Source: Streptococcaceae bacterium ESL0729
Lineage (GTDB): Bacteria; Bacillota; Bacilli; Lactobacillales; Streptococcaceae
Assembly: GCA_029391995.1 (NCBI GenBank)
Contig: CP113924.1
Coordinates: 589,001 to 653,000 of the forward strand
Reading direction: 5' to 3'
Length of the DNA stretch: 64,000 nucleotides
Of the stretch, positions 40,678 to 47,941 are shown piece after piece. How positions within the stretch are numbered: position 1 is the stretch's first letter; the number at the start of each line of letters is the position of its first letter. A program made the position numbers and the translations under genes. The notes beneath the pieces were generated by a model. It saw nothing but the letters and a program-made list of their open reading frames with translations, was not told the DNA's origin and did no database searches.

Positions 40678-40712
40678 ATAATTTAAAATTTGCTGAATAT
40701 AAGCTTGAAATT
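40678..40712 (+). repeat. 35-bp direct repeat, right copy
   Basis: Perfect copy of 39937-39971. It supplies the -35 box (TTGAAA, 40705-40710) of the rplU promoter and continues in the probable original DUF1934 reading frame to TGA at 40725-40727. Confidence 0.93.
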
Positions 40713-40733
40713 GAATATGACCTGTGATATAAT
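40705..40733 (+). promoter_or_regulatory. Promoter of rplU-prp-rpmA
   Basis: -35 TTGAAA (40705-40710), 17 bases, and extended -10 TGATATAAT (40725-40733). The -35 is inside the direct repeat and the TG overlaps the old DUF1934 stop codon. Confidence 0.8.
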
Positions 40734-40739
40734 ATAAAC

Positions 40740-40855
40740 GTTGACTTTGTGAAACCTTCATGAAGTGCAACCGCTCGAAGAGATGTCAAAGTGGCCTAGG
40801 CCCACATCCTGAGGCGAGTCTGACTAAAGGTCTAAGGACCTAATAAAAATCTAAT
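40740..40855 (+). ncRNA. Ribosomal protein L21 operon leader (candidate)
   Basis: The 130-base leader between the rplU promoter and rplU is rich in pairing: TTGAC (40741-40745) with GTCAA (about 40785-40789), a GTGG..CCCAC palindrome near 40791-40805, and AGGTC/GACCT near 40829-40842. Its position and length fit the L21 leader of Firmicutes, thought to sense L21. I judge it by context and folding, not by alignment. Confidence 0.65.
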
Positions 40856-40869
40856 AAGGAGGAATCACA

Positions 40870-41181
40870 ATGACTTATGCAATCGTAAAAACTGGTGGTA
40901 AGCAAGTAAAAGTAGAAGTTGGTCAAACTATCTACGTTGAAAAACTTGACGTTGAAGCTGGGAGCGAAGTAACTTTCACTGAAGTTGTTCTTGTTGGTGG
41001 TGAAAACACTACTGTTGGAACTCCATTTGTTTCAGGAGCTACTGTAGTTGGTGAAGTTGAAAAACATGGTAAACAAAAGAAAGTTGTAACTTTCAAATAC
41101 AAACCTAAAAAACACTCTCACCGTAAACAAGGACACCGTCAACCTTACACTAAAGTTGTAATCAAAGCTATCAACGCTTAA
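40870..41181 (+). CDS. rplU: 50S ribosomal protein L21
   Basis: The 103-residue large-subunit protein begins [18 protein letters not shown] and ends with [19 protein letters not shown], both hallmarks of L21. AAGGAGG lies before the ATG. Codon use is of the highly expressed type. It heads the rplU-prp-rpmA operon, with prp starting one base after its stop. Confidence 0.98.
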   Translation: MTYAIVKTGGKQVKVEVGQTIYVEKLDVEAGSEVTFTEVVLVGGENTTVGTPFVSGATVVGEVEKHGKQKKVVTFKYKPKKHSHRKQGHRQPYTKVVIKAINA

Positions 41182-41182
41182 G

Positions 41183-41509
41183 ATGATTAAGGCTTTCATT
41201 AAGGAAAAAAACGGTAAGTTTGTTTCTTATGAGCTATCTGGCCATGCCCAAAGTGGTGAATTTGGCCATGATATCGTATGTTCTGCCGTATCAGTAATGG
41301 CAATCACAACTGCAAATAATATCGAACGCATGACAGGTGTTAAGTCACTGGTTGATGCGGGAGATGGTTATCTGTACTTTGAAATCGCCTCTGATATGAC
41401 CCCAGAACAAAATCAAATCGCTCAGATTCTTCTTGAGAACTTTAAGCTCTCAATGGAAGATATTCAGTCTGAGTATGGTGACTTCCTTGAATTCACCCAT
41501 AAAAACTAA
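41183..41509 (+). CDS. prp: Ribosomal-processing cysteine protease Prp
   Basis: Prp removes the N-terminal extension of L27 in Firmicutes. The 108-residue product has the catalytic His in LSGHAQSGEFGHDIVC (about residues 19-34), with the nucleophile Cys at the end of that segment, then SAVSVMA. Its place between rplU and rpmA is the standard one. The start follows the rplU stop by one base and no strong ribosome binding site is visible, so coupling is likely. Confidence 0.95.
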   Translation: MIKAFIKEKNGKFVSYELSGHAQSGEFGHDIVCSAVSVMAITTANNIERMTGVKSLVDAGDGYLYFEIASDMTPEQNQIAQILLENFKLSMEDIQSEYGDFLEFTHKN

Positions 41510-41524
41510 TAGGAGGAAATAAGA

Positions 41525-41815
41525 ATGTTGAAATTAAATCTTCAATTATTTGCCCACAAAAAAGGTGGAGGTTCTACATCAAATGGACGTGATTCTCAAT
41601 CAAAACGTCTTGGTGCTAAAGCCGCTGATGGACAAACTGTAACTGGTGGATCTATCCTTTACCGTCAACGTGGAACTCATATTCACCCAGGAGCTAACGT
41701 TGGTCGTGGTGGAGATGATACTTTATTCGCTAAAATCGAAGGTGTTGTTCGTTTCGAACGTAAAGGCCGCGATAAAAAACAAGTTTCTGTTTACCCAGTA
41801 GCTAAAAAAGCGTAA
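41525..41815 (+). CDS. rpmA: 50S ribosomal protein L27 (precursor)
   Basis: The 96-residue protein starts with the Firmicutes extension LKLNLQLF, cleaved by Prp after Phe9, leaving [15 protein letters not shown] as the mature N-terminus that reaches the peptidyl-transferase centre. The remaining sequence ([16 protein letters not shown]) is standard. AGGAGG precedes the ATG. Presence of prp next door and of the cleavage site are consistent. Confidence 0.98.
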   Translation: MLKLNLQLFAHKKGGGSTSNGRDSQSKRLGAKAADGQTVTGGSILYRQRGTHIHPGANVGRGGDDTLFAKIEGVVRFERKGRDKKQVSVYPVAKKA

Positions 41816-41821
41816 TAAATG

Positions 41822-41852
41822 AAAGATACTGACTTCGGTCAGTGTCTTTTTA
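41822..41852 (+). terminator. rpmA terminator
   Basis: AAAGATACTGAC pairs with GTCAGTGTCTTT around a TTCG tetraloop, followed by T bases. Confidence 0.9.
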
Positions 41853-41861
41853 TTTTACCTC

Positions 41862-41890
41862 TTGTAAATGTGTGTCAAATGGGATATAAT
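41862..41890 (+). promoter_or_regulatory. Promoter of an unassigned RNA gene
   Basis: -35 TTGTAA (41862-41867), 17 bases, and -10 TATAAT (41885-41890). No protein gene starts before the terminator 170 bases on. Confidence 0.7.
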
Positions 41891-41894
41891 TAAG

Positions 41895-42060
41895 CCATGC
41901 GATGAGTCGAGTCTTGGTACTTCGGTACCAGTTTCGAGCATGGATATCTGGGGCTTAGCCCGTCAAGGATTGATGAGATATTGACCAGCTTGTGTGAACC
42001 TTGTTGGACACAGGTTTTAATGCCTGCCATACCAAAAGACCTAGAAATAGGTCTTTTTTT
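41895..42060 (+). ncRNA. Structured non-coding RNA of unknown class
   Basis: About 165 bases with their own promoter and terminator and no open frame. A first hairpin closes with CCATGC (41895-41900) against GCATGG and contains a TTGGTAC-TTCG-GTACCA tip. A second domain is closed by ATATCT/AGATAT (or alternatively CTGG/CCAG with TCAA/TTGA) and holds a GGGC-TTA-GCCC hairpin. A third hairpin pairs AACCTTGT with ACACAGGTT. The end is AAAGACCTA/TAGGTCTTT followed by T bases (42035-42060). Candidates are 6S-like or a trans-acting small RNA; no known riboswitch core was recognised. Confidence 0.65.
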
Positions 42061-42122
42061 GTAGCTATTTTCATTAAAATTTTGTAACTTTTTTGTAAGT
42101 TTATGAAAATATCATCTGATTG

Positions 42123-42151
42123 TTGAATGTGAAAAAATTTAATAGTATAAT
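42123..42151 (+). promoter_or_regulatory. Promoter of asd-dapA
   Basis: -35 TTGAAT (42123-42128), 17 bases, -10 TATAAT (42146-42151). Just downstream AATTTTCAAAAAGGA (42167-42181) differs from the CodY box AATTTTCWGAAAATT at three positions, though its end is the Shine-Dalgarno. Confidence 0.7.
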
Positions 42152-42187
42152 TAGAAAAAATTTAGAATTTTCAAAAAGGAGCTTAAT

Positions 42188-43270
42188 ATGTCAAAATCGT
42201 ACACAGTAGCTGTTGTAGGTGCTACAGGAGCAGTAGGAACTCAGATGATTCGAATGCTTGAAGAGTCAACTCTCCCCATCAAAAAAATTAAATTGTTAGC
42301 CACAATCAATTCAGCTGGTAAGGTTTTGAAATATAAGGGTCAAGATATTGTTGTAGAAGAGACCATGGAAGATTCCTTTGAAGGGGTGGATATTGCCCTC
42401 TTTTCTGCAGGGGGTAGTGTTTCAGCTAAGTTTGCTCCTTATGCGGTTAAGGCAGGGGCTGTTGTGGTTGATAACACCAGCCACTTTAGAATGAACAAGG
42501 ACACACCTCTTGTTGTACCCGAGGTTAACCCCCAAGCTCTTGATGACCACAAGGGAATTATTGCCTGTCCTAACTGTTCAACCATCCAAATGATGGTAGC
42601 TCTTGAGCCAGTCCGTCGTAATTTTGGCCTTAAAAGAATCATTGTTTCAACCTACCAGGCAGTATCAGGGGCAGGAGCTAAGGCCATTGAAGAGACCATC
42701 AATGAATTAAAAGATGTCGTTAATGACGGAGTTGATCCAAAGGACTTGAAGGCTCAAATCCTTCCATCGGCAGGGGATAAAAAACACTATCCAATTGCCT
42801 TCAATGCCCTACCACAAATTGATGTCTTCACAGATAATGACTACACCTATGAAGAGATGAAAATGACCAATGAGACCAAGAAAATCATGGAAGATGATAG
42901 CATCCAGGTTTCAGCTACCTGCGTTCGGATTCCAGTAATAACAGGTCATTCTGAGTCTATCTACATCGAGACCGAAAAGGCTGTAGATATTGCTCAAATT
43001 AAGGAAGTTATTGCCAACTTCCCTGGAGCTGTCCTTGAAGATGATGTTAAAAATCAAGTTTATCCACAAGCTATTACAGCTAGTGGTCAAAAGGAAACCT
43101 TTGTTGGACGTTTGAGAAAGGACTTAGACGTTGAAAATGGGGTTCACATGTGGGTGGTTTCAGATAACCTCCTTAAGGGGGCTGCCTGGAACTCAGTTCA
43201 GATTGCTGAAACCCTTCATGAAAGAGACCTTGTAAGACCAACTGAAGAAGTAGTTTTTGACCTATATTAA
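42188..43270 (+). CDS. asd: Aspartate-semialdehyde dehydrogenase
   Basis: Asd makes aspartate semialdehyde, the branch point to lysine/peptidoglycan and to threonine. The 360-residue product has the Rossmann start [11 protein letters not shown] (residues 7-17), the active-site cysteine in [10 protein letters not shown] (about 126-135) and GHSESIYIE with the catalytic histidine (about 255). AAAAGGAG lies before the ATG. dapA follows 11 bases later; together they feed lysine and peptidoglycan synthesis. Confidence 0.97.
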   Translation: MSKSYTVAVVGATGAVGTQMIRMLEESTLPIKKIKLLATINSAGKVLKYKGQDIVVEETMEDSFEGVDIALFSAGGSVSAKFAPYAVKAGAVVVDNTSHFRMNKDTPLVVPEVNPQALDDHKGIIACPNCSTIQMMVALEPVRRNFGLKRIIVSTYQAVSGAGAKAIEETINELKDVVNDGVDPKDLKAQILPSAGDKKHYPIAFNALPQIDVFTDNDYTYEEMKMTNETKKIMEDDSIQVSATCVRIPVITGHSESIYIETEKAVDIAQIKEVIANFPGAVLEDDVKNQVYPQAITASGQKETFVGRLRKDLDVENGVHMWVVSDNLLKGAAWNSVQIAETLHERDLVRPTEEVVFDLY

Positions 43271-43281
43271 GGAGATAAATG

Positions 43282-44163
43282 ATGGCTAACCCTTTGAAAG
43301 ATTCACACATAATTACAGCACTTGTAACCCCCTTTACAGAAAACGGTGATATTAACTTTGAAGCTCTGCCAAAATTAATTGAACACCTTCTTGCCCACCA
43401 CACTGATGGCCTAATCCTTGCAGGTACAACAGGGGAAAGTCCGACTCTGACCCACGATGAAGAACTTGAGCTCTTTGAGGCCGTCCAAAAGATTGTTGCA
43501 GGTCGTGTTCCCCTTATTGCAGGTGTTGGTACCAATGATACCAGGGACTCGGTCGACTTTGTTAAAGAAGTTGATACCTTTGGTGGCTTTGCTGCGGGTC
43601 TTGCAGTCGTGCCCTACTACAACAAGCCTAGTCAAGAAGGACTTTTCAGGCACTTTACAGCCATAGCTGACGCCAGTGACCTACCAATTATTCTTTATAA
43701 TGTACCAGGACGTACTGTAGCAAGCCTTGAGGTAGCGACAACTCTAAAGCTGGCTGAGCATCCTAATATTATTGGGGTCAAGGAATGTACGGGTGTTGAT
43801 AGCCTAAGTGAGCTGATTGAAGGAGCACCAGAAGATTTCTTGGTCTATACTGGGGAAGATGATTTGGCCTTTCATGCTAAGGCCTTAGGGGCTCAAGGGG
43901 TAATAAGCGTTAGCTCCCATGTTCTAGGTGATGACTTCCACCAGATTTTTGAAAATCTTGATCAAGGTCATGTCCGAGAAGCAGCTAAAATCCAAAGGAA
44001 GTTACTTCCCAAGGTCAAGGCCATCTTTTCTCTACCAAGTCCAGCTCCAATTAAGGCTGTCTTAAATAGTCAAGGCTTTGAGGTTGGACCCTTGCGTCTT
44101 CCTCTTGTTGCAGCCAGTAAAGATGAGGCAGCCCAGATTGTGGCCCTTGTTAGCGGCAAGTAA
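43282..44163 (+). CDS. dapA: 4-hydroxy-tetrahydrodipicolinate synthase
   Basis: DapA condenses aspartate semialdehyde with pyruvate. The 293-residue TIM barrel shows the signature GTTGESPTL (about residues 46-54), the catalytic Tyr in YYNKPSQEG (about 112-120), YNVPGRT, and the Schiff-base lysine in GVKECTG (about 164-170). The second of two adjacent ATGs (43282) is chosen, with AAGGAG seven bases before it. It is co-transcribed with asd and ends at a terminator. Confidence 0.97.
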   Translation: MANPLKDSHIITALVTPFTENGDINFEALPKLIEHLLAHHTDGLILAGTTGESPTLTHDEELELFEAVQKIVAGRVPLIAGVGTNDTRDSVDFVKEVDTFGGFAAGLAVVPYYNKPSQEGLFRHFTAIADASDLPIILYNVPGRTVASLEVATTLKLAEHPNIIGVKECTGVDSLSELIEGAPEDFLVYTGEDDLAFHAKALGAQGVISVSSHVLGDDFHQIFENLDQGHVREAAKIQRKLLPKVKAIFSLPSPAPIKAVLNSQGFEVGPLRLPLVAASKDEAAQIVALVSGK

Positions 44164-44175
44164 AAAACGAACATT
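44163..44175 (+). promoter_or_regulatory. PurBox-like site upstream of guaC
   Basis: AAAAACGAACATT matches 12 of 13 positions of AWWWCCGAACWWT. Its centre is about 56 bases before the predicted guaC start, nearer than the usual lactococcal spacing, and it lies before the dapA terminator. Confidence 0.4.
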
Positions 44176-44182
44176 TAACCGC

Positions 44183-44209
44183 AAACTCACTCTTTTGAGT
44201 GAGTTTTTC
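44183..44209 (+). terminator. dapA terminator
   Basis: AAACTCACTC pairs with GAGTGAGTTT over a TTTT loop, followed by T bases. Confidence 0.85.
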
Positions 44210-44212
44210 TTG

Positions 44213-44349
44213 TATAATTGCCCCTTATCTTATACAATATACAAGGAAGCTCTACTAAAACAGGGATTTTACATGGTGGAGTAGCGAAACCATTTTTTAC
44301 CCAAAATGGTCGGGTCGGTCCCCTGAAACTAAGATTATCAGGAGATAAA
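44213..44349 (+). promoter_or_regulatory. Promoter and structured leader of guaC
   Basis: TATAAT (44213-44218) predicts a start near 44225 and an untranslated leader of about 125 bases, long for a single metabolic gene. It holds a perfect 8-bp hairpin, ACCATTTT (44289-44296) with AAAATGGT (44303-44310), followed by a GGG/CCC hairpin, and preceded by CTACT/AGTAG pairing (44252-44256 with 44280-44284). There is no terminator T run, so control would act on translation or stability. Confidence 0.5.
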
Positions 44350-45336
44350 ATGAATAATTTACCAGTTTTTGATTATGAAGACATCCAGTTGATACCTAAC
44401 AAATGTATCATCAAGAGCCGTTCTGAGGCTGATACAAGTGTGGTTTTAGGTAAGCATACCTTCAAGCTACCTGTTGTCCCTGCTAACATGCAGACAATCA
44501 TTGACGAGCAAATTGCCGAAAAACTTGCCACAGATGGTTACTTCTATGTAATGCACCGTTTTGACGAGGCAGGTCGTAAACCTTTTGTTAAAAAAATGGC
44601 AGAAAAAAACCTTATCAGCTCAATTTCAGTGGGTGTTAAGGACTATGAATATGACTTTATTAATGAATTAGCTGAAGAAGGAGTAGTACCAGACTATATC
44701 ACCATTGATATTGCCCATGGTCACTCTGATTCAGTAATCAATATGATTAAACACATCAAGGAAAAACTTCCTGAAACTTTTGTAATTGCAGGTAATGTGG
44801 GAACTCCTGAAGCTGTGCGTGAGCTTGAGAATGCTGGAGCTGACGCAACTAAGGTTGGGATTGGCCCTGGTAAGGTATGTATTACCAAGGTTAAGACTGG
44901 TTTTGGTACAGGTGGATGGCAGCTTGCTGCCCTTCGCTGGTGTGCTAAGGCTGCAAGTAAGCCAATCATTGCCGACGGTGGAATCCGTACTAATGGAGAC
45001 ATAGCAAAATCAATCCGCTTTGGTGCAACCATGGTCATGATTGGTTCCCTCTTTGCGGCTCACGAAGAATCACCAGGTGAAACTGTTGAAATCGATGGTA
45101 AACTTTACAAGGAATACTTCGGATCAGCAAGTGAATACCAAAAGGGTGAGCATAAAAATGTCGAAGGTAAGAAGATTATCATGGCTCACAAGGGTCATCT
45201 AAAAGATACCCTAACTGAGATGGAGCAAGACCTTCAGTCATCAATCTCATATGCAGGTGGGCGTGACCTTAAATCTCTTACTAAGGTAGATTATGTCATC
45301 GTTAAAAATTCCATCTGGAATGGGGATTCTATCTAA
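44350..45336 (+). CDS. guaC: GMP reductase
   Basis: GuaC reduces GMP to IMP in purine salvage. The 328-residue product is of the GuaC2 type. It has [13 protein letters not shown] near the start, the IMP-dehydrogenase-family loop [17 protein letters not shown] with its catalytic cysteine (about 175-191) and [19 protein letters not shown] (about 211-229). The frame stays open for 132 bases upstream, but the conserved N-terminus and TCAGGAG fix the start at 44350. It stands alone. Confidence 0.95.
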   Translation: MNNLPVFDYEDIQLIPNKCIIKSRSEADTSVVLGKHTFKLPVVPANMQTIIDEQIAEKLATDGYFYVMHRFDEAGRKPFVKKMAEKNLISSISVGVKDYEYDFINELAEEGVVPDYITIDIAHGHSDSVINMIKHIKEKLPETFVIAGNVGTPEAVRELENAGADATKVGIGPGKVCITKVKTGFGTGGWQLAALRWCAKAASKPIIADGGIRTNGDIAKSIRFGATMVMIGSLFAAHEESPGETVEIDGKLYKEYFGSASEYQKGEHKNVEGKKIIMAHKGHLKDTLTEMEQDLQSSISYAGGRDLKSLTKVDYVIVKNSIWNGDSI

Positions 45337-45365
45337 ATCTTTAAAGATTTACTAAAATGAACAGG

Positions 45366-45408
45366 AAAAAAGGAGTAGCCCATATAGATAAGGGCTGCTC
45401 CTTTTTTA
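45366..45408. terminator. Terminator between guaC and the small charged-protein gene
   Basis: AGGAGTAGCCC pairs with GGGCTGCTCCT, flanked by A and T runs; usable from both sides. Confidence 0.85.
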
Positions 45409-45410
45409 TC

Positions 45411-45557
45411 TTATTTACGGTCACCTTGAGCTTTGTGCTCACGTTCTTCCTTAGAATCTAAATCAAATTTTGATTGTTTTTCTAGGCGTTCTTCCTTGCG
45501 TTTTGCTGTCTCAACTTCGCGTGCATCTGGTGCTTCAAATTCATGTTTCTTTTCCAT
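45411..45557 (-). CDS. 48-residue highly charged protein
   Basis: A short frame on the minus strand encodes a 48-residue protein composed mainly of Lys, Arg and Glu (segments such as ETAKRKEERLEKQ and DLDSKEEREHKAQ). It has no hydrophobic stretch and would be helical or disordered. GAGGTAA lies nine bases before the ATG and a terminator sits three bases past the stop, which supports a real gene. I do not recognise a named family. Confidence 0.65.
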   Translation of the reverse strand: MEKKHEFEAPDAREVETAKRKEERLEKQSKFDLDSKEEREHKAQGDRK

Positions 45558-45718
45558 GTTATCTTACCTCATTAATATTAATATAAAAACTTTATAGGGA
45601 AATTATAAGATTATATGACCCAATAGTCAAAGATAAAGTATAAAAATCTTTACCCTTGTCATTCCTGCTATCAGCGTCTATAATGGATAGGATGATTAAC
45701 AATCAGTGAGGAGAGACT

Positions 45719-46339
45719 ATGTTTACTAAAGATTCATTTAAAGTTTTCGCACCCCTTGATCTGGACGAGCGGATGGCAGAGATTAGGAGGGTTATCCAGC
45801 CAACCTTCCAGGAGATTTTAGAGGGTCTCGCACCACTTGTAAGCGACAAGGTGCGTGACACCACCCACATCCACATTGCCCAACATAGGAGGCGGACCAA
45901 AAACGCTCCAGATAGCACCTGGTCGGCTATTTCGACCAACAAGCGTGGCTACAAGTCAGAGCCCCACCTCCAGCTTGGTATCTGGAAAAATTATATCTTT
46001 ATGTACTTGTCAATGATTGATAACCCCAAGGGTGAGAGGTCTATGGCCAACTTGCTTTTAGACAAGGTAGAAGCTCTTAACTCTTTGCCGGATGACTTTG
46101 TCTACTCAAAAGACCACACCAAAGATGACTACTATCCTATGAGCGAGGGTCTTGAAAAAGCCCTCATCCGTTTTAGGGATGTTAAGAAAGGCGAGTTTGA
46201 ATTTGGCAGAATCGTTGATATCAACTCAGACCTGTGGGATAACCCCGCAGCCCTTGAAAGCTATATCAAAGAAACCTACAGCCACCTGCTTGACTTCTAC
46301 AAGGATTTACTAGCTGTAAACAAAGCCCAAGACGCCTAG
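45719..46339 (+). CDS. DUF1054 (YktB-like) protein
   Basis: The 206-residue cytosolic protein is similar to the YktB/DUF1054 family of Firmicutes, of unknown activity. Recognised features are FKVFAPLDLDERMAEIRR at the start, HIHIAQHRRRTKNAPDSTW (about 51-69) and LQLGIWKNYIFMYLS. GAGGAG precedes the ATG. The next gene, an HsdS subunit, starts 12 bases later, an unusual neighbour. Confidence 0.82.
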   Translation: MFTKDSFKVFAPLDLDERMAEIRRVIQPTFQEILEGLAPLVSDKVRDTTHIHIAQHRRRTKNAPDSTWSAISTNKRGYKSEPHLQLGIWKNYIFMYLSMIDNPKGERSMANLLLDKVEALNSLPDDFVYSKDHTKDDYYPMSEGLEKALIRFRDVKKGEFEFGRIVDINSDLWDNPAALESYIKETYSHLLDFYKDLLAVNKAQDA

Positions 46340-46351
46340 AAGGATAGAAGT

Positions 46352-47527
46352 ATGGACGACAAAAAACAAGCACCAGGACTTAGATTTAGGGGATTTGAAG
46401 GGGAGTGGGAGGAGAAGAAGTTAGGGGATATTGTAAAACGTATAAGTACTGGAAGAAGTTCTTTCAGGAATGGAATTGAAAAATCAGAGGAAAATAGATA
46501 TCCTGTTTTAGGTTCTACGTCAATTATTTCGTATGATAGAAATTATGATTATTCTGGAAAATTTATACTTATTGCTCGTGTAGGAGCAAATACAGGTTCA
46601 TTGTACCGATACAGTGGTAATGTTAAAATAAGTGATAATACAATTTATATGGAATCGGATAACTTGGATTTTAGATACTATGGTCTTCAAAAATCTAAGT
46701 TGAAACAAAAATCTTTCGGGAGTGGTCAACCTCTAATAAAGGCTAGTGAATTAAAAAGTTTAAATATTTCAAATCCATCAAACTTTGAACAAGAAAAAAT
46801 CGGTGCCTTCTTTGCTCAGCTTGATAAATTAATTGCCTTGCACGTTAAGAAGTTGGCTAACCTTAAAGAAATGAAAAAAGGCTACCTCCAACAAATGTTC
46901 CCAGCTCCAGGACAAAAAATCCCACAACTCAGGTTCCAAGGATTTGAAGGAGAGTGGGAGGAGAAGAGGTTGGGTGATTTAGTCTGTTTTTCAAAGGGCA
47001 AAGGTTATACCAAGAAGGATTTAAAAATTTCTGGAACTCCTATTATTTTGTATGGTAGATTATATACAGACTATACAACTACCATATTTTCTAACAAGCT
47101 TGAGACATATGTTGAGTTGAAGAAAGGTTCAATAATAAGTGAAGGTAGAGAGGTTGTTATACCATCATCAGGAGAAAGCTCTGAGGATATTGCTCGTGCA
47201 TCTGAAGTTAGAGATAAAGGAATTATTTTAGGTGGTGATTTAAATATTTTGAAACCAAATAATTTATTGGATTCAACCTTTCTCGCCCTTAATCTTTCGA
47301 ATGGTTCATCTCAAAAAGAACTTACTAAAAAGGCACAAGGTAAAACCGTTGTCCATTTACATAATTCTGATTTAAGTACATTAAATATTAGCTTTCCAAG
47401 TTATATTGAACAAGAAAAAATCGGAACTTTCTTTGCAGATTTTGATAAAAATATCAATCTAACAGAGAAAAAACTTGAACAGCTCAAAACCCTTAAAAAG
47501 GGATTTTTACAGCAGATGTTTATCTAA
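46352..47527 (+). CDS. hsdS: Type I restriction-modification specificity subunit HsdS (orphan)
   Basis: HsdS sets the DNA target of a type I methylase/restriction enzyme. The 391-residue product has two target-recognition domains (about 25-150 and 210-345), each followed by a conserved helix: EQEKIGAFFAQLDKLI (about 148-163) and EQEKIGTFFADFDKNI (about 352-367). The two halves begin with near-identical RFRGFEGEWEEKKLGD and RFQGFEGEWEEKRLGD. AAGGATAG precedes the ATG. No hsdM or hsdR is in the window, so it must act with subunits encoded elsewhere. The recognition domains are more AT-rich than the flanks, which points to acquisition. Confidence 0.93.
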   Translation: MDDKKQAPGLRFRGFEGEWEEKKLGDIVKRISTGRSSFRNGIEKSEENRYPVLGSTSIISYDRNYDYSGKFILIARVGANTGSLYRYSGNVKISDNTIYMESDNLDFRYYGLQKSKLKQKSFGSGQPLIKASELKSLNISNPSNFEQEKIGAFFAQLDKLIALHVKKLANLKEMKKGYLQQMFPAPGQKIPQLRFQGFEGEWEEKRLGDLVCFSKGKGYTKKDLKISGTPIILYGRLYTDYTTTIFSNKLETYVELKKGSIISEGREVVIPSSGESSEDIARASEVRDKGIILGGDLNILKPNNLLDSTFLALNLSNGSSQKELTKKAQGKTVVHLHNSDLSTLNISFPSYIEQEKIGTFFADFDKNINLTEKKLEQLKTLKKGFLQQMFI

Positions 47528-47529
47528 TG

Positions 47530-47556
47530 AAAAAAGGACTTAAAGTCCTTTTTTGC
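47530..47556. terminator. Bidirectional terminator between hsdS and a small membrane-protein gene
   Basis: AAAAGGACTT and AAGTCCTTTT with A and T flanks; the right arm covers the last codons of the minus-strand gene. Confidence 0.8.
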
Positions 47557-47779
47557 TTGTGTCCCTAATAAAAATCGCAAGTCCTGCTAAGACTAAAATG
47601 TAGAAGGGCAGATTTAAGGCACTAAAATCAAGTGGTAGCCTTAAACTAAGGGCTAAGATAGGGATAAGCAAACTAAGGGCAAGTCCCCTGTATTTTAGGT
47701 ATTTGGCTGGGATTTTTGGGATAAGATATTGCCTTAAAACTTGACTTAAAAACAGCATGCTTATTATAAAAATTATCAT
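47540..47779 (-). CDS. Small membrane protein, unknown
   Basis: A 79-residue protein with three predicted helices (IIFIISMLFLSQVL, GLALSLLIPILALSL and LPFYILVLAGLAIFI) and a basic tail. GAGGAG lies five bases before the ATG. It converges on hsdS. No family was recognised. Confidence 0.65.
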   Translation of the reverse strand: MIIFIISMLFLSQVLRQYLIPKIPAKYLKYRGLALSLLIPILALSLRLPLDFSALNLPFYILVLAGLAIFIRDTSKKGL

Positions 47780-47941
47780 AAAAACTCCTCAACTTTCCTT
47801 GTTTGGTCTCATTATAAACTTAGATATTTAAAAGTCAATTCTTAACATCAAATAATCAAAGTAGATCTAAGCCAAAGTTCTTACTTTATGCTAAAATTAG
47901 TTAATTTATTAAAATTTATATAGTTTACTAATGGAGGATAT

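Larger units (their letters stand above)
39972..40712. mobile_element. 741-bp insertion carrying one gene, flanked by a 35-bp direct repeat
   Basis: The interval comprises 706 unique AT-rich bases plus one repeat copy. Counted over 40141-40200 only 15 of 60 bases are G or C, well below the neighbouring ribosomal genes. It holds one complete gene with its own -10 and ribosome binding site and no recombinase. Removing it restores a longer DUF1934 gene fused smoothly to the rplU promoter, which is direct sequence evidence that it is an insertion. Confidence 0.85.

Noticed and set aside
41895-42060. Lysine riboswitch or T-box for asd-dapA
   Set aside because: Neither the lysine-riboswitch core nor the T-box GGGTGG-type motif is present, and asd has a separate promoter after the terminator.
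44218-44349. N-terminal extension of guaC from an upstream start
   Set aside because: The stretch overlaps the promoter region and a structured leader, and GMP reductases begin at the 44350 methionine.
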